Under the pieces are notes generated by a model. It did not search any database, was not told the DNA's origin, and was given only the letters and a program-made list of their open reading frames with translations. This document shows positions 47,726 to 60,759 of a stretch of 64,000 nt of DNA, piece after piece. The position numbers were made by a program, and so were the translations under genes. How positions within the stretch are numbered: the stretch's first letter is position 1; every line of letters starts with the position of its first letter. The DNA is from Myoxocephalus aenaeus (Eukaryota; Chordata; Actinopteri; Perciformes; Cottidae), in contig JBAMJR010000350.1 in the NCBI GenBank assembly GCA_038501785.1, forward strand, positions 2,304,501 to 2,368,500, given 5' to 3'.

Positions 47726-50216
47726 GCTAATTTTAACAAAATGTATGTATTTGTATCTGTGCACAAAATATTCTGCACAAAAGTAGGGCTGGGCAAAGCC
47801 AATTTCAAGTTGTTGCACCACCACATAATAGGGCAATAATCTAGTGTGAAGGGAAGAAGTCAGTTAGAAGGCTAATGGGGGGATGATGGACATTAGCCTT
47901 TAAGTAATGTCCAGCAAGAGTAATACAGCATGCCCTCAGGGAAAAAGGAGAAGGTTAGTCGAGGCCTCATATTAAGAACCCACCATAATCCCTGTGTCAC
48001 CTGACCAGCCGGTCACCTGGGCCTTTCATCCACGAAAGTGCACACATCTGGAAGGTTTAGCAGGACAAACACGTGCACAAGGAAATGTTATTGGCTTTTT
48101 ACACGTTTATTTATCACTGCCTTTGTGTTAATCAGCGTAATCAGCCATAGTTGTAATGGGTAATGCTTGTCACCTAGCAGCTGCCCGTCGGCAGGAGCAT
48201 CCCCTCAATAGCTGCAGATATCACATAGCAACTGTTCAACATGAAGGAAAAGTAGCACTTAAAGTAGTACTCTTAATGAAATAAGTGGTGCTAACTTGCT
48301 TATGGCGGCACAGTGCTCAGTGTAGGCACAGAACCAGAAGAAGCGAAGATGCTGGATTGTGAAACAAACACGCTGCTTACAAGGACGTGTAACAAAGTCT
48401 GCTGTCCAAGGTGACCACATTTGGGGGTCATTGGCAGACCTTCCCAGTGTGTACTGAGAAAAATTAAGTGGCCTCTTCATTCTCTGGCCTCTTCATTCCC
48501 CTTGGCGGATACTTTTGTTCATTTTTAGGAAACTGCTCCTAGACAAAGCATGGATTGGGTTGCCTTAGAAACCTCTGAGAAGTGTCTGCTCAATATTACA
48601 GTAGTTCAAGGTTGTGACAGTGGTTGTATCCCACTCGCCACAGCATGGTGCACGTTGTTCACTCAGCCAGCAAATTCCTGATGAAGGAACAAAACATATG
48701 AACATCCACCTGCTGTGGACACTCGTTGCTTTAACCACAGAATCTGTGAGACAGAACCAACACTAGTTTCTCTCTGTAAAAATTAGAATTGTCATGGAAA
48801 AGACCATTATCAATACAATGATGGGAATCACTTTAGTTATAAACTGCAATTCTGTATTTGATGATGATTATCCTCGCTAGCGACATGGCTCTGGGGATGG
48901 CAATGCTGGTTTCCAAACGAGGATGATTTTTCTGAGCTTTTGCAGAATACATTACGGCATCAACCAAATCACGTTGTGTGGTACGCACACGTTCAAACAT
49001 ATCTTACGTTGGTGAAAAAAAAGGCATTTTATAACTTTCGACCTTGACAAAGGCAGCGCACATCCTCTGTTCTTACCTTTCACAATAAAAGCATATAAGA
49101 CTATTAATCAGAGGGAACTCAAATTCATTGTTGCTTAAAGGAAGCTCAATGCAATGGCTTACAGTAGATTAGGCCATGGAACAATTTAACGGAGAGAGAC
49201 TGCCAAAGTCGAGTATTTTGCATTTTCGTGTATTTGTCACGTGTCTCGATGTGTAAAGGCCTTAAGAATGATAAAAGTGTAATGTGTCACACAAGTCATC
49301 TGTGTTCCCCCACACAGTCCTGAGAAGAGGTCCTATCAGCCAGATGAATTGAAAACCTCTCATTGGTTCTGATATACAAGAGAAAGTGTTGAGAAATCAG
49401 TTTGAAATTTTAATTGTGTTTTACCTTGAATAAATGTTTGATAACAGATATTAAAAATAGACAAATCAGGCTCGTTTAACTTTCTCGGTTTTCCAGTTCC
49501 GTGTCCTACAGAAACCACTACTACCAATGAAATATTGAGGTGTTTACAAAATCTCAGCCTCACTTCCTCCATGTTTGCTCCCTGTTCTCCTTTCCCTCCA
49601 CGCCCTCTACTGCCAATCATCTGCCAACAATTATGCAGATTTCTCTCTTTAAAAACATGCTGCATTCAGAATTTATGTCCCTCTTCCCTTCCCCGCTACA
49701 CCTCCCTCCAACCCTCCTTCACGGCCTAAAAATGGATGACCTCAACTTTATTTGGAGGAGTAATATTTCACACCATTTTACACTCCCTCCTGTCTTTGTC
49801 TCCCTCTCCATCTCCCTGTCTCCGTTCAGCATCATTAGAGGTTGACCTGACAGTGTGGCGTGGTGTACAGGGTTAAAGGGCATGTGAATGTGTATGAGCA
49901 CACTTTTTGGGGTCCTTGCTTGAGTATATTTATGCCATCCTGTGTCGGCCAATTGGCATGCATGTGTAAGTGTGTTCACATGCGCGCTTGTCTGTGTGTC
50001 GGGGTGTGTTCAGAGGACCAAATATGTGGAAAATAATGCAGGAGGAGAAGGAGGTGTCTGTATAATGGGCCGGAATTAACTTTTCTTTTCAATCCTTCAA
50101 CCTTGAACGGAACTGAACCAGAGTTACTGTGTGTGCGCTGACCTGAACCATGCTAACGTAAGACATTTCCTGACAGGTAGCTAGGGCGTGGCGCACAGTT
50201 TTGTTAGTTTTCTTTT

Positions 50217-50219
<3 letters not shown>
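47726..50219. other. No gene recognised
   Basis: Includes the repeat fragment at 48882-48912 and a pyrimidine-rich stretch near 49560-49830. Confidence 0.45.
48882..48912 (+). repeat. Fragment of a dispersed repeat shared with 8127-8165
   Basis: GACATGGCTCTGGGGATGGC followed by AATGCTGG. Confidence 0.5.

Positions 50220-50258
<39 letters not shown>
50220..50258. repeat. (GA)n microsatellite
   Basis: About 19 GA units. Confidence 0.95.
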
Positions 50259-50260
<2 letters not shown>

Positions 50261-53172
50261 AAACTAAAAATGTAATCTAATTTGTAAGCCAAGCTTGAGT
50301 GGTTTGATTATATTAGATGTATGGAAGAGATAAAATAATTGTTTCATAAAGAGATAGGGAATTTTAATATGATGTTTTTGATGTCAGCAGAACATGTTTG
50401 TCACCAGTCACCAGTGCTTATCAAAAAAGTTCAGAGATTGTGTGCCGACCCCAAAAGGCGGATTACTCAGAATAAAGATGCTGGGTACAGCGCCTATTTT
50501 ATTCTGTCCTCATTGGAAACAATTTAAAAAAGACGCTGCCGCTCAGAAAGAGGCGCGATGTGGACACAGGCCCTCGTGGCATTTTGTATTCTTGATTGAA
50601 AGTGGCTATGACCGATCCGTATACACCCTAGATCAAAATGGGGAATTTCTTGTTGTAGACATCTGAGTAACTTATTGCCAGGACTTTTACTGTCCTCTCT
50701 GGTTGAGCGTTTTGAATGCATGAAATAAAAAAAGACAATACCCATTTTGTGTCTCGAGTTTCACACATAATGTTTTTTTTCAACAAACCATTGAGAGTCT
50801 GGCAGTGTTATGAGAGTGCAACTCAAGTGCGAGTGAATGGTAGTGTTGGCTGCACTTAGACGCAGAGTCACACTGCCGCAGCTCACTGAGCGCGGAGCGG
50901 CTGCCGCAGCTATCCGTCAACATTGCACGGAGGCTCACGGCACTTTGCAGCTGCGTGTTTATTTGGCTTAACGACTGTGCTTCGGCCCTTCAAGGATTTT
51001 GAAAAGAATCAGCTTTTTGAAAATGAGAAATTGATCCAATGAGAGAGATGTTGCTTTAGGCAGTAGCTCAATTTGAGACAAAGACAGAAACTGAGACAAA
51101 GCAATTGGCATACAACAACTTCTCCAAAAACATCTTGGTTTGCTGTTGTTTAAAACCTGAGAGCTGAAGAAGGTTTTACCAATTAATGATGACGCCATTT
51201 CCCTGTACTTTTTTTTTTCATGCTGCTGTCTCTCTCTCTCTTCTGTCTCCCAGGAGGATAGACCTACGAAGCTAATTATGAAAGGGTCACAAAACATTTC
51301 CCCCTCCATCCTTGTCACTCTGTTCTGCCTTACACCCTCACACACACAAACACCCATTGTACCTATACACACAGGCAGAAATGCCCTCATACACGTGTCA
51401 CTTCATCGCCTCAGGACTGGTTACATATGCATGTCTAAACCTTGGACTTTGACCGTGTGTGTGTGTAATACACATATTTTGCTTGCAAAACCTTGAATAC
51501 AAGATTCTAACAATAGTGAAATAGGAAATATGGGCTTGCAGGAAATACTTGCGAGAGACGAAAAAAATGAGGAGGGATAGTTTGAAAAGCAAAAGTTCTT
51601 CCCGTCTGCATTTATGTTCATCAATAAAGCTCAGAACCCCCACTGACTCTGACACTTATTAAAATACACTTGCCACTTTGATAATACACTTTTTTTACGC
51701 ACTGTTATTTGTTTACCATATTTTTTGTCAAATTTAATATTTTTCATTTTGTTTTATGATGTCTCATATTATTGCACTGTGCTTTTTGTTTATTGTTATG
51801 CACCTTTCACTAAGTCCAATTGTATGTAACGGTTCTAATTCTGAAAAAGGGCGCGAGAAAGGGACAGGTCGACATGGACAAGGAGGAAGAGAGACGATGA
51901 GGAGGATGAATGAGAGGATTTCGGAAGTTATATGAGATAAAGAGGGAACGATTCAGTGAGAAGGTGATCTGGAGAGAAGGGACAGCAGGAGGGAGAGACA
52001 GGGGGTAAAAAAGAAACAGGATGGTGGTGGAGAGAAATGTGTGATTTGGCAGCAGAGAGATCATCCACGCCAGCTTCACCCACCGAGTCCTCTCTCCTTC
52101 TCACTCTCATTGTCTTTTGTCAACTTCTCACCTCTTAATATAAACTGGTTGTGAAAACATGGCATTGTAACTTATACAAACGAGTGGCCTTGAGTTGCCA
52201 TCGTAATAGCCATACTTAGTTTACTGTTTATCTCAGTCGCTTTGGCTCCAATCTTGAAACTGCCTGAACTTTCTCAAAGCTCCATGGGTGCATCTGTGAA
52301 ACTGCATGCTATTGTGATTCAAAGTGAATAATGATCGGATGCCTATTTCAACATTACAAGGTTTTTCATTACCCGTTACAGATCTGTAAAACTGAGTTTC
52401 TCCATAATCCTTCTCCATCTTGTGTTCACTAAAAATGTGCTCATTAGTGTCTTGAAAATATGTTTTTGCTCTTCTCCCGACAGGCTTCAGTAAGAGTTTA
52501 ATTGATAAATGGTTCATCCAATCACGTGCCAAGTATTTTATTGAAAGAGTCTGCCCTTTTCCAAACTGTTTCCAATGACGGCTTCTCAGATGGCAAACCA
52601 TCTGGCAGGTCAGGGCCATGAAATACAGCCTGACAGATACTGGCATTTTTGGAACTGACAGTTACATTGACACATGAGTTAAATAAATACTTTCCACACA
52701 CTGAGTCCTTTTTTTTTCTTTTCTTACAACCATTTTACATAATGGAATGTATCTCAAATGAGCAAATAGTGGCCAATACATCAGACCCGCAGATCTATCA
52801 GTCTAGTGAAACGAATGAACATGTTTTTATGTCAGGAAAAAAATGAATCTCAGAAGTGCTACACAAATTAGTCAAAAATCTGTGTGTAAAACACTTGTCA
52901 ATGTTCCAAATGTCACGTAAACTAATGAACTGTCAATAAAGAGTCCACACTGGCATCAATACATATTTTTTTTTTTAAAGCTTTTCTTCAATGTGCATCT
53001 AAAAAAACTGTGAATTGAGCGTTGTTCTGCTTCAATATGACAAAAAGTGTGATTCACTGATAACTCCCATTGTACCCACATTGGGAGAGAGAAGTGTACT
53101 TTTCTGTCCCACGAGTTTCTACATCTACCCTTCTCCACCAGGGAGTGAAATACACCAGTCATCTGATCTCTC

Positions 53173-53175
<3 letters not shown>
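50259..53175. other. No gene recognised
   Basis: A GC-richer patch at 50860-50960 and a purine-rich tract at 51840-52050; no motif. The 137-residue minus-strand frame at 52233-52646 is not recognisable. Confidence 0.45.
51840..52050. repeat. Purine-rich tract
   Basis: The plus strand is dominated by A and G over about 200 bp. Confidence 0.65.

Positions 53176-53249
<74 letters not shown>
53176..53249. repeat. (GT)n microsatellite
   Basis: About 36 GT units; first of four alternating arrays. Confidence 0.95.
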
Positions 53250-53250
<1 letters not shown>

Positions 53251-53329
53251 AGCTTTTCCATCACTGGCCCTTGACAGTGGGGTGTCAGAACTCACTGACA
53301 ACTGGCCCACACTGCCTGACTGACTAATG

Positions 53330-53330
<1 letters not shown>

Positions 53331-53368
<38 letters not shown>
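53331..53368. repeat. (CA)n microsatellite
   Basis: About 19 CA units; second of the alternating arrays. Confidence 0.95.
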
Positions 53369-53370
<2 letters not shown>

Positions 53371-53454
53371 CCTGGATAATTTTTTCAGTATGCCGGAAAT
53401 GTGCCTTTCTCTCCTATTCTCCCATTCTCTGTCTACACACTTTGACTGTCTTCT

Positions 53455-53456
<2 letters not shown>

Positions 53457-53485
<29 letters not shown>
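53457..53485. repeat. (GT)n microsatellite
   Basis: About 14 GT units; third array. Confidence 0.95.
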
Positions 53486-53571
53486 GACAGCTGTGCACTA
53501 CAGATCTTCCGTCCTCCCCTGTGGACAGTTCACACTGTGCAGGTGTGCAGCATCTCTCCTCTATATGTCCT

Positions 53572-53589
53572 ACACACACACACACACAC
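53572..53589. repeat. (CA)n microsatellite, short
   Basis: About nine CA units; fourth array. Confidence 0.9.
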
Positions 53590-54328
53590 CTGGTTAGGGA
53601 GAAGGTGGCAGCTAAGAAGAAGAGAAATACCATTTAAAAAAGTGTGAAAAGAAGAGTTTGGAACACAAAATCCAACTTATTTTTCCTTGATACTGTCATC
53701 GGGATGCAGTTTGATTTTTTTTTGGAGTGTTTCAAAGCAACCTCCAAAATACACGGACAGGACAAAAGCACAACACACCCGTTTGAACTCCTTTTCACGT
53801 CCTGAATGATCTGCTCACGCTTATACCATGGCGTTACCATGGTTACGAGATGATTTTCTAAAATGTGCACGCTCATGCAGATCGTTTAAAGCATCACAAG
53901 AAGATGGATTTAATAGGTAGGTCAGTTTAACAAAGATCCTGCAAAATGATATCCCTACTGCCATAAAATCCAGTGTTTTGTTTTCATAATGGTGAGCGTG
54001 GTAAACATCACACCTGCCATTGGGAGCATTTTATAGGATGTGTCGCTCAAAGAACTGCTGCGCATAATTACAGCTTCACAATGATTAACTCGTTGCTGTG
54101 GACAAACATGTTGGAGAAATGAATATACCGACAGACCAACTGACCTAAGCATGTCCATCCTTAGATAATTTTCACAATGAAATCCATCTTGAGACAAGCA
54201 GACACATGTGCAGCATACTCCATGCTACGAGATATTCGGGAGATAAGTAGCAGTAAGAAAAATTCTGAACCTGTGGCAGCTCGACGCAGACAAGACACTC
54301 ACCACTTTGCTGTCTACCTCTCTGCAGT

Positions 54329-54329
<1 letters not shown>
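53590..54329. other. No gene recognised
   Basis: Nothing assignable. Confidence 0.4.

Positions 54330-54409
<80 letters not shown>
54330..54409. repeat. (CA)n microsatellite
   Basis: About 40 perfect CA units. Confidence 0.95.
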
Positions 54410-54412
<3 letters not shown>

Positions 54413-55080
54413 GCAAGCATTGATGCCAGTCTTTCCTGTGAGGGTAGAGTCAAGTGTTCCGTTGATGTTTTTCTCATTTCATTAATATTAATGAATCCCT
54501 CTCTCCATCAAAACACAACCGGTACTCATTTACACAGAGACCACCGTGCAGTCAGTCAGACACACACACATACACGTATGCCATGAATCCCTTTAACCTG
54601 TCATTCACATTCTTCACCAACTTCCCTGACAGACTAGCATCAAGAGAGAGAGAGGGCGAGAAAAGAATCAGCATGTAGTGCAGGCGGGAGGAACTGGAGA
54701 GTTGGGTGGGTGGTAAAATGGTGCGCTCGGCTGAGGAGCGCTGTACCCAGATTTGCAGTCAATTAAGTTGGATTTACTGGGCCCATGATGAGATCCTAAC
54801 TGACTGTGTGTTTTCATATTGGACTGGGGGCACTGGTAAGCCCTGAAGCTTTCTTCCTCTGCGTCCTGGAGGCTGGGCTGTGCAGCCGCTGGTAGAGCAG
54901 TCAGGGCAGCCCGCAATCAAGACTAAACCTCCCCCGAGGCCTGCCGAGAGGAGCCTCACTAACACACCGCTTTGTGAGGGGAGAAGTGACACGCACGTGT
55001 AGGCGCCCCTTGTGGGCGAATACCCTGAGGAAAAGCTGTATGTTGTGATGATGACAAGATGTATCAGACACAGTGTGTAT

Positions 55081-55083
<3 letters not shown>
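54410..55083. other. No gene recognised
   Basis: Somewhat GC-richer at 54820-55030 but with no motif or repeat end. Confidence 0.4.

Positions 55084-55119
<36 letters not shown>
55084..55119. repeat. (CA)n microsatellite
   Basis: About 18 CA units. Confidence 0.95.
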
Positions 55120-55122
<3 letters not shown>

Positions 55123-55209
55123 TGATTGGTGTTGAATAATACCAAATAATGTATGAAAGATGGGGAATATCTGGAAGAGGAAGTTGTTTTCATAGTCTGA
55201 CGCTACACT

Positions 55210-55250
55210 GCATTGCTGGCTTTAAAAGCCTGAAAAATTGCCATAATGTT
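55210..55250 (+). repeat. Short repeat shared with 27342-27380
   Basis: GCATTGCTGGCTTTAAAAG, then TGAAAAATTG and CATAATGT. Confidence 0.6.
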
Positions 55251-55559
55251 AAAAAGTTGTGGAGATGTGGAACATTTTAAAGGCTTCAATGAGTAAGAAT
55301 CAGTTGAAAATGCATTAAAAAGCAGTATGGAGGTGGGAAAGGGCTGAAGGAGGCAAAATATAGAGCAAGCTATGAAAGAAGTTCAAACGGGAGTTTTGGA
55401 GCAAGTACTTAGATCAGTGTACTCGGATGAAGTTGAGGTTTCCTTTTAACTGTCTTTGTTGGAATAAGGATAAAACATCAGCTCCCAGTTTGGTAAAAGC
55501 GAGAGCGCAGCCCTGAAGATGCTACTGCTACCCTTTGGGATGCGCCCGGAAATAAAACC

Positions 55560-55810
55560 CATATGCTAGAGTGCTGTTCATAGACTTCTCCTCTGACCTC
55601 CGTACGATGCAGCAGGACATACTGCTCTCCAGAATGCATAAATTTTAAATGCACCACTATCATCCATTGGTGCTCCTCCTTCCTCATCAAGTACTCCCTC
55701 CTGGTCACAACAAGCTGCGGCGCTCCACAAGGATGTGCCAGTTTCCCACTGCTGTTCACCCTCGACACCAACGACTGTGTTACCGGTGTCATCAGAGGCG
55801 CCTTGAAGGT
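55560..55810 (+). pseudogene. Non-LTR retrotransposon reverse-transcriptase scrap
   Basis: Two short plus-strand frames read VLFIDFSSDLRTMQ and, after a stop (TAA near 55649) and a frameshift, IHWCSSFLIKYSLLV followed by TTSCGAPQGCASFPLLFTLD and TNDC. These are RT block A (FIDFSSAFNT in relatives) and block B (GAPQGCVLSPLLFTLYTNDC in relatives) of a common fish LINE different from the one at 1-2094. Motif A keeps its first Asp; the catalytic DD block is absent. This is an old internal fragment with no ends visible. Confidence 0.75.
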
Positions 55811-55992
55811 GACATGGAACAGGTATAGCGACTGAAGGGAAGTCGAAACTGGTGTAATATGCTAAAATGTTCTATTCTTAGTTAAGATTCTAGCTGCAGC
55901 GTTCTGTACCATTTGACCACTTTTAGCCGGCTACTATTGCTAGACTTTCAGCTTTAATTCAATGGATACAACACAAATATGGCATTAACTGT

Positions 55993-56420
55993 TTAGGAAT
56001 TACAGCTATTTTTACAGTCCCTCCACATTAGAGGTTCAGAAGTAATTGGACAAACTAACATAATAGTGGATATAATGAGCGTTTTTAATACTTTGAGGGA
56101 AAATCCTTGCCTGAGTTTCCTCCCTAGAGGTTCCTTTGGTTGCGGCTTGTTTGTGGGTCTTTCTGCCTTCAGTGTGATCTGAAGTAAATGAAGAGCATGC
56201 TCACTTGGGTTGAGATCAGGTGACTGACTTGGCCATTGAAGAATATTCTGTTTCTTTTTAGGAATTCTTTTAGGAATGTACCAAACTGTTGATTTGGTCA
56301 ATCCTTATGTTTCTGCTATCTGCCTGCGTAGTTTGTCAGCCTTTTAATGGCCTCCTTCACTGGTAATGTTCGCTGACGTTTTTGCTCTGTTAACATGAGT
56401 GTCCATGGGACTCTTATAGA
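55993..56420 (-). pseudogene. Tc1-like transposase relic, internally deleted
   Basis: The minus-strand frame 55993-56301 starts with TKSTVWYIP, the end of a helix-turn-helix, and jumps directly to ILQWPSQSPDLNPSEH (residues 20-35), the C-terminal DDE block carrying the final Glu. About 200 residues with the first two catalytic Asp are missing, and the usual NPIEH reads NPSEH. The sequence after it (LKAERPTNKPQ) is also Tc1-like. Further upstream, to about 56420, coding similarity is weak and stop-rich. A possible end, TACAGTCCCTCCACATTAG, lies at about 56015; no matching opposite end was found. Confidence 0.75.
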
Positions 56421-57126
56421 TAAATGTGTAAATTGGTTTTGAGAGCTGCAAGAGTGAATTAAAACAGTAAAGCTAAGAACCGTGAAAACAAAACAATGAT
56501 CTGAAAGAGGCTAAGACACTAAAAGAGGGAAAACTGCAGAGGGGGGCATTGTCTTTGGTTGTGTCACTAAAGGCAATGCCTTTCACATTACATATAATCC
56601 TTTAAAAGTTTAACCCATAGTTAATGTGCAGGTATATGGATTAGAGCACCATCATATTGCTGTATCATACACATTGCTTGCAGTTAAGCACACAGACACT
56701 AAATTAAATTGACTGAATGTGAGTCACCCTACTGCCAAATCATTGCAATTTTTATATTTATTCAAAACCCCGGATTTCCAGCATATCTTCCCTGGTTGAG
56801 TCCTGTGCTGCATGGGAAATGTTGGTTTTCTCCTCTTTTTTTTGGGAGAAAATGTGTACGGAGCAGGCCAGTGGGCACAGGCTCACCATGATGAACAGAC
56901 AGAGGAAGAAGAGGAATGAGACAGCGACAATTGAGGCGAAGATGAGTGGTACTCAAAGGGGAACGAGACAGCAGCATACTGACAAGGAAAATGTGAGATG
57001 GAGAAGAAGACATGAAGAGAAACAGGAAAAGAGAAAAGTTGAACCTGAGAAGTAAGAAAGAAGAGGAGAAAAGGGAATACATTTGAGTGCGGGCCATTAG
57101 CTGTTCTCCGGATGCTATGTTAGGAG
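56421..57126. other. No gene recognised; purine-rich 56890-57070
   Basis: Frames in this purine-rich stretch are low-complexity Arg/Glu/Lys translations. Confidence 0.4.
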
Positions 57127-57164
57127 TACACACACACACACACACACACACATACACACACACA
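57127..57164. repeat. (CA)n microsatellite
   Basis: About 18 CA units with a TA interruption. Confidence 0.95.
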
Positions 57165-57256
57165 GCACTTTATTTCTCCCATAAACAAAGAATATAGCCC
57201 AGCTTGTCCTCAGAGCGGCCGTATATTATAAATGGAAAACCCTAGAAGGCTGCAAA

Positions 57257-57259
<3 letters not shown>

Positions 57260-57309
<50 letters not shown>
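57260..57309. repeat. (GT)n microsatellite
   Basis: About 25 GT units, about 95 bp from the inverse (CA)n array. Confidence 0.95.
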
Positions 57310-57310
<1 letters not shown>

Positions 57311-58228
57311 CTTCCAGAAGCTAACTATCAACCTATCTTTTTGTGTCTGTTAGTGTTACAGTTATTGCTTTTTAATATCTTGATGGCAGAAACTTCAACC
57401 TCACAGTAATAAGTAAATCCACTTAACAACAATACAGTATGACTGCATTGTTGTTGGTTTAGCGACAACTAAAACAATGGAGACATGTAAACACGCGATT
57501 TAGAAACAAGAGTGTAGCTTCCTGCATAATCTGCTTTTCTCTTCGCATTTCCTGAATGTCTGTGTGTGTGTGAATGTGTGCGTATGTATTTGTGTGTGAG
57601 TGGAGAGATCTTTGTATCTAACATGTGGTGGCTGAATCAACTGTATCTTACACGAGCAAAACAAGCCTTTCGCCCCACAAGAAATGCTGAAAATAGTACT
57701 GGTTCATCTTTTCACATAGCTCCTGAAGACCATTCTTCTTCCTAAATTCAATGAGACCTTTCTTTCCAGGACTCTGGGTGTCGCCACAACAGGTGCCGAG
57801 GAATAAAACAATGTCTGAAATCGGAATGGAACCTTGAAAACTTTAAAAGGGTCAGTCCACTCAAAATATAGTAAAGTATGTTTATCTTACTTTCTTCTGG
57901 AGGTTTCGAGCCATGCAGATATTAATTATAGTTTTATTTAATTCATTTGAACTGCTCAGTTTTTGAAATAGTGTAATGGATTTTAAAGCGAACTGACCCT
58001 TTTACATTGAATAATCAAATTAAAGTAAAGTAAGAATGAAAACCTTAATGATCATGTGTATGTGCACTCACTTGGGAGACATCCAATAACGCAAATACAA
58101 GCACATTCTTCAACATGAGGGAAATCAAAACGTCACACCCTTTGTTCTGATGTTGTGCCCATTTAATGAATGTACATTAGGAACATTATCTTGATTTGGC
58201 TGACTCTTTACATCTGGCAGGGGATGCA
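57310..58228. other. No gene recognised
   Basis: Nothing assignable. Confidence 0.4.
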
Positions 58229-58236
58229 CCACACAC

Positions 58237-58302
<66 letters not shown>

Positions 58303-58308
58303 ACACAC
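58229..58308. repeat. (CA)n microsatellite
   Basis: About 38 CA units with GC and GA interruptions. Confidence 0.95.
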
Positions 58309-59095
58309 CTAGGAAGCAGGAGAATGTAGACAAGAAGATATGTGGGGTAAAAGAGCGCTCACCAGTCCAAAGAAAGTGCTTGTGATCTCTTTTGATGGTC
58401 TATTAATCCAGCCTCTACAGAGCAGTGGGATGAACAGATGGATGGGAGCGTGAGAGGGTAGTAATAGAAGCAATGGCGGCCGGCCAATAGAGGGCCATGG
58501 GTCCTGGCCCCACCCACCTTCAGCCACCACAAACATATATATATTTCTAATATTCATTATAACATTTTTAATAATATTAATAAATTATAAAAATTTCAGC
58601 TATGGAATATACCCAGTAATATTTGTAAAATAGGATATGTGCGCAACATATATGCTTTTCTGCACGTCTCTGCTGCGCCGTGCTGGGGCCAGGTCCATTT
58701 TACCCAAGAAAGACAGGTATAATAAGCAGTTTAGCCAATCACTGATTAAAGATATAAATGAGTGACATACAATTTATCCAATCAGCGCCCTAAAAAAGAT
58801 CCACCATGGGGCCATTCTCATTTGGCCCAAGGGTGTGCGTTCTCGTGTCTCTCGTGCTCGTCTCTCGTGCTCGTCTCTCGTGTGTTTTAAGATGAGATGC
58901 TTTTATTTTGAAGGCGGCTCGCAGAGTTTAAAAGGAAGTTGCATTGTGTGCGGATTTAATGTCAAAGTTACGGAAAATATGGTCAGTTTTGTATACAAAT
59001 TAGAAACAGTAACAGTATTAGCACTCCGTGGAAGAGGCACAAGGTTAGTTAAAGTTGTCATAAATATGTATGTTTTAAGGAAATTAGAGTGTTGG

Positions 59096-59098
<3 letters not shown>

Positions 59099-59162
<64 letters not shown>
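59099..59162. repeat. (GT)n microsatellite
   Basis: About 31 perfect GT units inside the hAT element. Confidence 0.95.
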
Positions 59163-59164
<2 letters not shown>

Positions 59165-59285
59165 ATTAATGCAAACGAGCAGTAAGCTAACATAATTATT
59201 GTTTTTGTGCCTTTGTAAATATTTGACTGCAAAGTAGTAATGCGTGTTTGATACTTTTTCTTTTTTTTGCATTGAATCATACTGG

Positions 59286-59469
59286 TGTAGGGGACTAGGG
59301 GTCGAATACACGAGGCCCCTTTAAGAGAAGGGGCGTAACCCGGGTGACACGAGGGGGTTAAAGGGCACCAGGAAGTGAATGTGTGACATGTGGTTGGGAG
59401 GTAAATAAACGGCCGCAACCTACGGCCAAAAGGAACACTCGCCTTGTCGTTTGTTTACTCGCTCTTACA
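59286..59469. mobile_element. Solo-LTR candidate, 184 bp, 4-bp TSD
   Basis: Starts TGTAGGGG and ends CTCTTACA. It is flanked by CTGG at 59282-59285 and 59470-59473. AATAAA lies at about 59404 in the right half, where an LTR polyadenylation signal would be. It is short for an LTR, and a 4-bp match can arise by chance. Confidence 0.5.
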
Positions 59470-59816
59470 CTGGGATGTTTGCTGAAATAGATTAGATTGC
59501 CCTACCAAATAAAAATTCCACCAGCCGCCACTGGATAGATGAATACAGGAATAAACCGAGATGAGATACTCACACACTGGTGAAATACAACATAAGTGTT
59601 TGTCGCAGAAGACAGGACATACAATTATCCATTTGAAGTGCACACATAGAGAGAAACTCGGGGAGGGACGCCAAACCGACACACAACGACCCTGTGAGGG
59701 AAACACACACACAATCGCTGCGAGAGCTAGCTATGTGAAGAGGGTGTACTAATTGTTTTGCTAAGCGTCTTAATTGCGGCTCTCATTGGCTTCTCCAAAT
59801 GTCAGCACTTCCTGTG

Positions 59817-59848
59817 ACACACACACTCACACACACACACACACACAC
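59817..59848. repeat. (CA)n microsatellite
   Basis: About 15 CA units with one TC interruption. Confidence 0.9.
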
Positions 59849-60693
59849 GAAGACAAGCATTAACAAACAGACTCAGAGGGAAAGATGAGAACAGAGACTA
59901 GTGAATCCTGAAGTTAAAAAAGGCAATTATTTATTCTCTTTGTTTTTGTTTTTTTGGGATCCTATTAGCGTCCACAACGTGTTTGCTGGCATCCCCATTA
60001 AAGATTAAACGGCAATTAAAAAATCACAGTGTAAATGAAACAAAGCAAATGCAGACCCAAATGAACCACAGAAAATCAGAGATCTCATTTTGCATGCGGA
60101 AGTGCCAAAAACAGAAATGATCCATTATAAAATAAAATACGATGCGTGAACTCGTGAATTTCCAGGACAAATTGGCTTCCACTGGCAATGAATTGATGCA
60201 AAAATCTGGTTGGCTAGTCTTAAAGTCCCATTGAAAGCGTCTTTAGCTTCTGTACAGTGACTAGTTCCCAGTGAAACGGAATAGCTGACTACTCCGAATA
60301 TGTACGACCCGCGCTGCAGTGACACCTTAGCCGGTTGAAAATCTGCAGAGTTTCTGGAGAATGAAGCAGACCACAGTCACTGATATCCAGTCATACATCT
60401 CTATCCCACCAATTAGCACCACAAAACCTGACCAATTCACATAGTCTATCCATTTGTTTTAACTAACAAAAATGTGTAAATAAATCACATGCTGTAATTA
60501 TTCCTTGAATGGAAGCCAGTGACTTCCTGCAGGCTTGTTGGCCAAATAAACTGATATTAGCTAAGAAGTAGCTGCATGTAACTCCTCCAAACCATAAATT
60601 GTTGGTTTTCAATTTCTTTCTTTGTAAGGTTTAAAGAAACAACATACAATGTGTCAATTTCACAGCGTTATAGGAGTTGGTTGCGGTGTCCTC
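59849..60693. other. No gene recognised
   Basis: Nothing assignable. Confidence 0.4.
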
Positions 60694-60757
60694 CTGCTTC
60701 CAGTCTTTGAGCCAAGCTAATATATATATATTAGCTTGGCTCAAAGACTGGAAGCAG
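60694..60757. repeat. Perfect 64-bp palindrome next to the Tc1 element
   Basis: CTGCTTCCAGTCTTTGAGCC, then AAGCTAATATAT, are followed without a loop by the exact reverse complement. The right arm TTAGCTTGGCTCAAAGACTG resembles part of the fish dispersed repeat also seen at 13500. It ends two bases before the Tc1 terminal repeat. Confidence 0.95.
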
Positions 60758-60759
60758 TA

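Larger units (their letters stand above)
58471..59533. mobile_element. hAT-type element, 1063 bp, CAGTGGCGGC ends
   Basis: The left end is CAATGGCGGCCGG at 58471; the right end, read inward on the minus strand, is CAGTGGCGGCTGGTGGAATT, finishing at 59533. The flanks AATAGAAG (58463-58470) and GATAGATG (59534-59541) agree at six of eight positions, acceptable for an older hAT duplication. The inside holds a (GT)n array, a repeated CTCGTGCTCGTCTCT string near 58845-58880 and a 184-bp solo-LTR candidate. No transposase motif was found. Confidence 0.6.

Noticed and set aside
52233..52646. 137-residue minus-strand open frame
   Set aside because: No motif recognised and no supporting context.
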